Made by a program: the position numbers and the translations under genes
Assembly: GCA_050261415.1 (NCBI GenBank)
Contig: JBLNDG010000115.1
Span: 1-11,789 of the forward strand
Source: JBLNDG01 sp050261415
Lineage (GTDB): Bacteria; Bacillota; Clostridia; Lutisporales; Lutisporaceae
DNA length: 11,789 nucleotides
Reading direction: 5' to 3'
Notes under the pieces: generated by a model
Database searches by the model: none
The model's input: only the letters and a program-made list of their open reading frames with translations
What the model was told of the DNA's origin: nothing
Shown here: positions 7,178 through 11,789 of the stretch, one piece after another
How the letters are laid out: every line of letters starts with the position of its first letter
Position numbering within the stretch: the first letter of the stretch is position 1

Positions 7178-7894
7178 ATGATTAAAAATTCAAAGTCGAG
7201 TAAGACATGGAAAATTGCTTTAACAATTGCATTGATTTTATCAGTTATGAGTTTTGTACTTTCTGGGTGTTCCTCTGGTAATAGTTCTAATCAAGCAGCT
7301 CATTCCGGAACAAACACGAATAATATCCAGTCTGCTGTAACAGATAATACAAATAAAAGTTCTAAGGATACAGATGGAGACGGCATACCTGATGAAGTAG
7401 AGAAAACATACGGTACTAATCCGTATGTTGCTGATACTGATGGCGATGGAATCAATGACAAGGCAGATAAAGATCCTTTGAAGACCGAAAATTTAATTAA
7501 AGAAACAAGTACAGCACCGTTAGAATTGAAGATTAAGGACGCAAGGGTGGAAGACAATGCAACTGCCGACCATCTTGAAATAACCATGACCAACACAGGG
7601 AAAACAGCTTTAAGCAACTTCGATATTTATTATACAATTACAGACAAGGTTGATAAAACCCAGGAATCTTATTATCAAGCACTTAACGGTTTATCTATCA
7701 ACCCTGGCGAAACAAAGACAATCCACTTTGATAATCAGGTTTCAGAGTTTGGACATTACTACGGAAATATGAGCGGGCTTTATGGTAACTCTAAAAATGG
7801 ACTGGTTTTTGATATTCAGCTTCATGCAAAGGGCTTCAAACCAATGGAGTTTAAGGTGGAAAAAGCCAAGGGGACAGCTGAGGTAGCAGATTAA
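7178..7894 (+). CDS. Lipoprotein with two TSP3-type calcium-binding repeats and an Ig-like domain
   Basis: From ATG 7178 the protein has 238 residues; in-frame ATGs at 7163 and 7172 are less likely because of the ribosome binding site position. A lysine-rich n-region and hydrophobic core lead to a lipobox LSGC with the lipidated Cys at residue 31, so the mature protein should be anchored to the outer face of the membrane. A Ser/Asn/Thr-rich linker follows (32-62). Then come two acidic repeats, DTDGDGIPDE (64-73) and DTDGDGINDK (86-95), matching the DxDxDGxxD calcium-binding pattern of thrombospondin type 3 repeats. The rest (about 110-230) is beta-rich with MTNTGKTALSNFDIYY and NPGETKTIHF, resembling an Ig-like domain. 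It follows the second permease by 27 bases and closes the ABC module. A role as extracellular sensor, cargo or assembly factor is open. Confidence 0.85.
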   Translation: MIKNSKSSKTWKIALTIALILSVMSFVLSGCSSGNSSNQAAHSGTNTNNIQSAVTDNTNKSSKDTDGDGIPDEVEKTYGTNPYVADTDGDGINDKADKDPLKTENLIKETSTAPLELKIKDARVEDNATADHLEITMTNTGKTALSNFDIYYTITDKVDKTQESYYQALNGLSINPGETKTIHFDNQVSEFGHYYGNMSGLYGNSKNGLVFDIQLHAKGFKPMEFKVEKAKGTAEVAD

Positions 7895-7896
7895 TG

Positions 7897-7938
7897 TTGA
7901 AACATATATATGAAAGTGTATATTATATTATTGATACA
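7897..7938 (+). promoter_or_regulatory. Possible promoter for the two-component genes
   Basis: TTGAAA (7897-7902) and TATTAT (7921-7926) are spaced by 18 bases, a reasonable sigma-A type promoter starting right after the lipoprotein stop. A small inverted repeat, TGTAT (7917-7921) and ATACA (7934-7938), surrounds the -10 box and may be an operator. It would allow the regulator and kinase to be expressed apart from the ABC genes. Confidence 0.45.
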
Positions 7939-7954
7939 TCATGAATAATTGGTC

Positions 7955-7992
7955 TGGAATTTGGAATTAGGGTAATTAATTGCTCTAATTCC
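7955..7992 (+). promoter_or_regulatory. Leader hairpin and tandem heptamer upstream of the response regulator
   Basis: GGAATTAG (7963-7970) and CTAATTCC (7985-7992) form a perfect 8-base stem with a 14-base loop, ending 6 bases before the ribosome binding site. It overlaps a tandem direct repeat TGGAATT (7955-7961 and 7962-7968), a spacing unlike the 10-11 bases usual for OmpR-type binding sites. The T tract after the stem is short (TTT), so this is a weak terminator at best; a leader structure or operator is as likely. Confidence 0.4.
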
Positions 7993-7998
7993 TTTGCT

Positions 7999-8004
7999 AA
8001 GGGG
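7999..8004 (+). promoter_or_regulatory. Ribosome binding site pointing to a TTG start
   Basis: AAGGGG touches the ATG at 8005 directly, which leaves no spacing for initiation there. The in-frame TTG at 8014 is 9 bases downstream and gives the normal short N-terminus before the first beta strand of a receiver domain. Confidence 0.55.
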
Positions 8005-8013
8005 ATGATAGAT

Positions 8014-8694
8014 TTGAAGAGTAAAGATATACTTATTATTGAAGATGATAAGGCTATTACAAGAATATTGGAACTGGAATTCAAGCATGAGGGCTATACT
8101 TATGATATTGCCATGGATGGCAAAGCCGGACTGGAAAAGTTTCAGAATGGACAATATGCAATTGTTTTACTTGACTTAATGCTGCCTGAAATCAGCGGTA
8201 TGGAGGTTTGCAGAAAAATACGGAAAGTATCAAATGTGCCTATAATAATGCTCACTGCGAGAAGAGATATTACTGATAAGGTTATTGGCCTGGACCTTGG
8301 TGCCGACGACTATGTTACGAAGCCATTTGAAATGGAGGAATTATTGGCAAGGATTAGGGCTGGGATTAGAAGAGGCAATGCAAGTATGGGCGAACCCAAA
8401 TTATTGGAGCTGGCGGATTTAAGCATAAACCTTTTAACCAGAGAAGTTATCAAACGTGGAGATCCCATCGATCTTACAAAAACAGAATATGATTTGCTTG
8501 AATATTTGCTTACGAATAAGGGGTTAGTGTTGACAAGGGAGCAAATTATTGAGCATGTTTGGGGCTACGATTTTGTCGGTGACAGTAATGTTTTGGATGT
8601 CTATATCAGATATCTGAGGAATAAAATTGATTATCCGTATGAAACTAAACTGATCCATACGGTTAGGGGTGTGGGATATACACTTAAGGAGTAG
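8014..8694 (+). CDS. OmpR/PhoB-family response regulator
   Basis: From TTG 8014 the protein has 226 residues (229 if the ATG at 8005 were used). The receiver domain (about 5-118) has the acidic pair D11-D12, the phospho-acceptor Asp54 in LLDLMLPE, the switch Thr81 in IIMLTAR, and Lys103 in VTKPF, all present. The C-terminal winged-helix DNA-binding domain (about 130-225) shows LTKTEYDLLEYLL, LTREQIIEHVWGYDF and VRGVGYTLKE, the hallmarks of the OmpR/PhoB family. It would be phosphorylated by the kinase encoded 7 bases downstream and bind promoter DNA as a dimer. Its place directly after the ABC module makes that operon, and its own promoter, the most likely targets. This target assignment is inference from gene order. 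Confidence 0.94.
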   Translation: MKSKDILIIEDDKAITRILELEFKHEGYTYDIAMDGKAGLEKFQNGQYAIVLLDLMLPEISGMEVCRKIRKVSNVPIIMLTARRDITDKVIGLDLGADDYVTKPFEMEELLARIRAGIRRGNASMGEPKLLELADLSINLLTREVIKRGDPIDLTKTEYDLLEYLLTNKGLVLTREQIIEHVWGYDFVGDSNVLDVYIRYLRNKIDYPYETKLIHTVRGVGYTLKE

Positions 8695-8701
8695 AAGAAA
8701 A

Positions 8702-10066
8702 ATGGTTAGATTAAAACCCAATAAAATATCTCATAGATTAACGATCATATATGCAGTACTTTTTTTGGCCGCACTCATATTGGTGAATGCTGCAACTTTA
8801 TTAAGCATTAATTACTATATTAATCAAACCTCTGCTCAACAACTCAAATTGGTTGATCAAGCGATAATGAATGGTGTAAAAACTTTAAAAGATATACCTA
8901 ATATCGACCTAAAGAATATTTCAAAAATAGCTGAAAATGTTGATGTTAACTTAATTTATCACAATAGGATAATCTTTGATACCGGTGAGCGCTATAATTT
9001 ACCGTCACCTGATGCCAGCACAATTCAAAAGATTTTCGAAACTGAAGCGGGAGAAAATAAAATAATGTATTTGAACGATATTATTATATTGGCAGATGGC
9101 GAAAAAATGGGAATTCAAATCGTTAAAGATATGGGCAACGAAGAGGATTTCCTTAATGCACTAGCTGGAATAATGCTATTAGTCGATGGAATTGTTTTAA
9201 TCATTGCTATTATATTCGGTTATATTATCAGCAGAAATGCATTAAGTCCAATCGATAAGATTACAAACCAGGCAAAGCAAATAAGCGTAAGCGATCTAAC
9301 TGCTAGAATTCATATAGATGGGCCGGATGATGAACTTAAAAGACTTTCAAATACTTTCAATGACCTGATTGCCCGAATTCAGTATTCCTATGAAAAGCAA
9401 AACCGCTTTACCTTGGATGCTTCTCATGAGCTGGCAACTCCGTTGGCAGTAATTAAAGGTTATGTAGATGTGATTGATCGTTGGGGAAAGGATGACCGGG
9501 AAGTACTAAATGAAGCCATTGAGTCTATTAAAATTGAATTGTCAAATATGACCGGGTTATTGGATACGCTACTTTTTATATCCAAAAGCGAGAATGAAAT
9601 TTTCAAGCTGGATAAGACTAAATTCTGGCTAAATGATTTGATTAAGGAGATTGTCAAAGAAAGTAATCTCGTAGACGAAAACCATGATATTTATTGTAAT
9701 TTTTATCCATCCTTTCAAATGGAAGGGGATCGCCGATTAATTAAGCAAATGCTTAGGGCAATTGTAGATAATAGCATAAAATACTCACCTTATAACACTA
9801 AAATTAATATAAATTATAAAGCTGCGAAAGGTAATGCAGTTATTGAAATATCTGATAACGGTATTGGGATACCGCAGGAAGATATCCCTCATATTTTTGA
9901 TCGTTTTTATAGAGTGGACAAAGCAAGGTCGAGATCAATGGGCGGCTCCGGTCTGGGGCTATCGATTGTAAAATGGATTGTTGATATTCACAATGGGACA
10001 ATCGATGTGGAAAGCCAAATTGGGAAAGGAACAAAAATAACGGTAAATCTGCCTATTGATATATAA
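8702..10066 (+). CDS. Membrane sensor histidine kinase (HAMP, HisKA, HATPase)
   Basis: ATG 8702 is chosen because AAGGAG (8686-8691) lies 10 bases before it; an in-frame GTG at 8669 inside the regulator gene has no such site. The protein has 454 residues. Membrane helices lie near 14-36 and 157-178 and enclose an extracytoplasmic sensor domain of about 120 residues with no family I recognise. A HAMP segment (about 180-232) follows, then the H-box FTLDASHELATPL with His242 (the usual Arg of HELRTPL is Ala here), the N-box DNSIKYS (Asn357), the G1 box DNGIGI (385-390), the F-box IFDRFYRVDKARS and the G2 box GGSGLGLSI (414-422). All catalytic boxes are present. It would autophosphorylate and pass the phosphate to the regulator encoded just upstream. 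Confidence 0.95.
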   Translation: MVRLKPNKISHRLTIIYAVLFLAALILVNAATLLSINYYINQTSAQQLKLVDQAIMNGVKTLKDIPNIDLKNISKIAENVDVNLIYHNRIIFDTGERYNLPSPDASTIQKIFETEAGENKIMYLNDIIILADGEKMGIQIVKDMGNEEDFLNALAGIMLLVDGIVLIIAIIFGYIISRNALSPIDKITNQAKQISVSDLTARIHIDGPDDELKRLSNTFNDLIARIQYSYEKQNRFTLDASHELATPLAVIKGYVDVIDRWGKDDREVLNEAIESIKIELSNMTGLLDTLLFISKSENEIFKLDKTKFWLNDLIKEIVKESNLVDENHDIYCNFYPSFQMEGDRRLIKQMLRAIVDNSIKYSPYNTKININYKAAKGNAVIEISDNGIGIPQEDIPHIFDRFYRVDKARSRSMGGSGLGLSIVKWIVDIHNGTIDVESQIGKGTKITVNLPIDI

Positions 10067-10096
10067 ACAGGCATCAATCTCTCAGAATTTTCTTAG

Positions 10097-10330
10097 TTAA
10101 TTCACAGTATATTCGAATGCAACGGCTTCATCAAAGGCAGCAATTACAGAGGAAAGGCAAAACAGACTGTATTAGCTCCAATAAAAGATGGGGTATTTAA
10201 AATAATAGAACTTGAGGACAAAGACGGTGTAATTGTATATGAAGTGGAAATACAGCCTGGTATAGCTACATATGATGTGAAAGTAGATTGCAAACACAGG
10301 GTTGATCATGAAAACGGATCAGGACAATGA
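10097..10330 (+). pseudogene. Truncated PepSY-domain gene remnant
   Basis: The frame is open from just after a TAG (10094-10096) to TGA at 10328-10330, 78 codons, but has no ATG, GTG or TTG before the middle and no ribosome binding site. The translation resembles a PepSY domain: an RGKAKQTVLAP helix region, then IIELEDKDGVIVYEVEIQ and GIATYDVKVDCK. PepSY proteins are secreted or membrane-linked and are often encoded next to two-component systems in Firmicutes. Here the signal peptide and any first repeat are missing. A charged stretch (10308-10463) in the +1 frame, rich in Asp, Glu, Asn, Lys and Ser, may be the original C-terminal tail, implying a frameshift near 10310-10328. I regard it as a dead gene left behind the kinase. 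Confidence 0.55.
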
Positions 10331-10401
10331 TAAAAATGAGAAAAGCAAGGTTGAAAATGAGTCAAAAGGCAGTGACAATGAATTTTCTTTTACCAATAGT
10401 G

Positions 10402-10426
10402 AAAGCGCTCATCCGGGCGCTTTTTT
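10402..10426 (+). terminator. Rho-independent terminator
   Basis: AAAGCGC (10402-10408) pairs perfectly with GCGCTTT (10417-10423) around an 8-base loop, and the T run TTTTTT spans 10421-10426. It follows the kinase and PepSY remnant and probably ends the regulator-kinase transcript. Confidence 0.8.
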
Positions 10427-10503
10427 ATATTCATATTATGACAAACTGCTTGGTAATATATAATATATAGGACGAAATGCTTGTTTATAACACTATTCGG
10501 ATA

Positions 10504-10532
10504 TTGTATAAGTTTTCTCATTGGTGTAGAAT
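10504..10532 (+). promoter_or_regulatory. Probable promoter of the LTA-synthase-like gene
   Basis: TTGTAT (10504-10509) and TAGAAT (10527-10532) are separated by 17 bases. A second weaker pair, TTGTCG (10541-10546) and TAGATA (10563-10568) with 16 bases between, lies downstream, so two start points are possible. Both -10 boxes lie in a repeated GTGTAGA. The region is located between the terminator and the gene, as expected for a new transcription unit. Confidence 0.5.
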
Positions 10533-10596
10533 ATATGCTGTTGTCGTGAAGCTGAAGCAGTGTAGATAAAAAATAAAATTATCCGGAGATAAAACG

Positions 10597-11789
10597 ATGA
10601 ATGCCAATAATACAATAAAAAAAATAACTACCTTATTAAAAAATAATATTAACATCGAAATAGCTGTTTTCTCAATGCTTGTAATAGCAAAATTGCTCTT
10701 GTTCAACCAAATGGTGGAGTCGAGCAGCATAAAAAATATAGCGCTTATTGCCTCGGTCGCAGGTACTGTTCTCATGCTCTTGTGCTGGACTTCCCTTATT
10801 CCCAGACCTTTAAGAATAGCAGTGCTATATCTTGTAGACTGCGGGGCTACTTTCATAATTATTTCGGACCTGCTTTTCTATAGATATTTCAATGATATTA
10901 TATCAATGCCGGTTCTGACCCAGGCATCAAATGTCTCTTCCGTAAAAAGCAGTGTTACAAGCTTAGTGCATGGATTTGACGTAGTTTTTGTGCTTGATAT
11001 TATTGTTTTACCCTTTGTCATGTTTTTCAGGAGAAAGGTAAGAAGGATAATATATAGCAAATATACTGCAAGGGTACTTAGGTTTGTGGCTGTTTTTGCG
11101 GCAGGAGCTGCATTGTTTGCTTTCGGTATGACAAGTCTTTTGAAGAGTCAGCCAAATATATTGAAATCCTTTTATGACAGAGTCTATATTGTGGAAAATA
11201 TCGGGCTTTTAAGCTTTCACAGCATTGATGCATATAACTTTATTGCTACGAAGGACAAAGGCAAAATGCCATTAACCGAGGATGAAAAAAACGAAGTGAA
11301 GGATTTGCTCCTGCAGAAAAAATCTCAGCAGCCGGCAAACCCAAAATATTTCGGGGCAGGTAAGGGAAAGAACCTTATTGTAATTCAGGTTGAAGCCCTG
11401 CAGGGTTTTGTAATTAACAGCAAGATTAACGGGCAGGAAATAACGCCTAACCTTAATAAGTTTATTAAGGACAGCGTTTACTTTGATAACTATTATACTG
11501 AGACAGCAGGCGGAGGTACTTCGGATGCGGAATTCCTTGCAAACAACTCCCTTTTCCCTGCGAAGGATGGCTCTGTATATATACGTTTCCCGGGAAATGA
11601 GTATTATTCTCTTCCAAAACGGTTGAAGGAAGAAGGGTACAGTTCAACTGTAATGCATGCATACAAGGCCGGTTTCTGGAATAGGAGCGTAATGTACAAG
11701 TCTTTGGGCTTTGATCAATATATAAGCAAGAATGATTATGAGCAGGATGAGATAATAGGCATGGGGCTCAGCGACAAATCCTTCTTCAA
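10597..11789 (+). CDS. LTA synthase family membrane sulfatase-like enzyme, 3' end missing
   Basis: The frame is open from ATG 10597 (GGAG at 10584-10587, 9 bases before) to the window end, giving 397 complete codons. Five hydrophobic segments in the first 180 residues (about 20-37, 45-65, 70-95, 125-143 and 160-178) are followed by an extracytoplasmic domain of the alkaline phosphatase superfamily. It begins with NLIVIQVEALQ, whose Glu266 matches the metal-binding Glu of LtaS, and then GGGTSDAEF, whose Thr308 matches the catalytic Thr. LtaS enzymes polymerise glycerol phosphate from phosphatidylglycerol into lipoteichoic acid outside the membrane; relatives act as primases or glycerol- or ethanolamine-phosphate transferases. 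Which of these applies cannot be decided, since the second half with the remaining metal ligands is cut off. It has its own promoter, after a terminator, and is probably independent of the two-component genes. Confidence 0.9.
   Translation, partial: MNANNTIKKITTLLKNNINIEIAVFSMLVIAKLLLFNQMVESSSIKNIALIASVAGTVLMLLCWTSLIPRPLRIAVLYLVDCGATFIIISDLLFYRYFNDIISMPVLTQASNVSSVKSSVTSLVHGFDVVFVLDIIVLPFVMFFRRKVRRIIYSKYTARVLRFVAVFAAGAALFAFGMTSLLKSQPNILKSFYDRVYIVENIGLLSFHSIDAYNFIATKDKGKMPLTEDEKNEVKDLLLQKKSQQPANPKYFGAGKGKNLIVIQVEALQGFVINSKINGQEITPNLNKFIKDSVYFDNYYTETAGGGTSDAEFLANNSLFPAKDGSVYIRFPGNEYYSLPKRLKEEGYSSTVMHAYKAGFWNRSVMYKSLGFDQYISKNDYEQDEIIGMGLSDKSFF

Noticed and set aside
9404..9442. Ala in place of Arg in the kinase H-box (SHELATPL)
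   Set aside because: The phospho-accepting His and the following Glu are intact and all ATP-binding boxes are present; this is natural variation rather than loss of function.
10518..10856. A 112-codon open frame on the minus strand overlapping the start of the LTA-synthase-like gene
   Set aside because: Its hydrophobic translation only mirrors the membrane segments on the + strand, where an uninterrupted frame with catalytic motifs exists.
1..11789. CRISPR arrays, tRNA or rRNA genes
   Set aside because: No regularly spaced repeats, no cloverleaf-type sequence with CCA-end features and no rRNA-like conserved blocks were seen on either strand.

Overview
The window looks like chromosomal DNA of a low-GC Gram-positive anaerobe, most likely class Clostridia (a Ruminiclostridium/Acetivibrio-type genome is my guess, not a proof). 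The reasons are AGGAGG-type ribosome binding sites before nearly every gene, AT-rich intergenic DNA, tightly packed and overlapping genes, a lipoprotein with a Gram-positive style lipobox and an LTA-synthase-family enzyme. All convincing genes are on the + strand.

Region 1 (1-2994) is a housekeeping operon: the 3' part of a class V PLP aminotransferase, a short D-3-phosphoglycerate dehydrogenase without ACT domain, and a DUF1015 protein. The first two catalyse consecutive steps of the phosphorylated serine pathway. The third carries a DGHHR motif resembling ParB/Srx-like proteins and sits where a serine-pathway phosphatase or kinase could be expected.

Region 2 (2995-3715) has no convincing gene. 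It holds inverted repeats, short open-frame remnants and a possible terminator, and looks like a junction scar between the serine operon and an accessory block.

Region 3 (3716-7894) is a five-gene ABC module: an ATPase, an ABC-2 permease, a secreted and C-terminally membrane-anchored Ig/NEW3-like protein, a second ABC-2 permease paralogous to the first, and a lipoprotein with two calcium-binding TSP3-type repeats plus an Ig-like domain. The first three genes overlap by 4 bases at each junction and the rest follow within a few bases, so the products probably act together at the cell envelope.

Region 4 (7895-10066) is an OmpR-family response regulator and a membrane histidine kinase, placed directly after the ABC module and possibly transcribed from their own promoter with a hairpin leader. 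They are the obvious candidate regulators of the module. They are followed by a broken PepSY-domain gene (10097-10330) and a good rho-independent terminator (10402-10426).

Region 5 (10597-end) is the 5' part of an LTA-synthase/alkaline-phosphatase-superfamily membrane enzyme, cut by the window end.

The best candidate for an undescribed system is the ABC/NEW3/TSP3-lipoprotein module with its two-component system. A second point of interest is DUF1015 as a possible missing serine-pathway enzyme.
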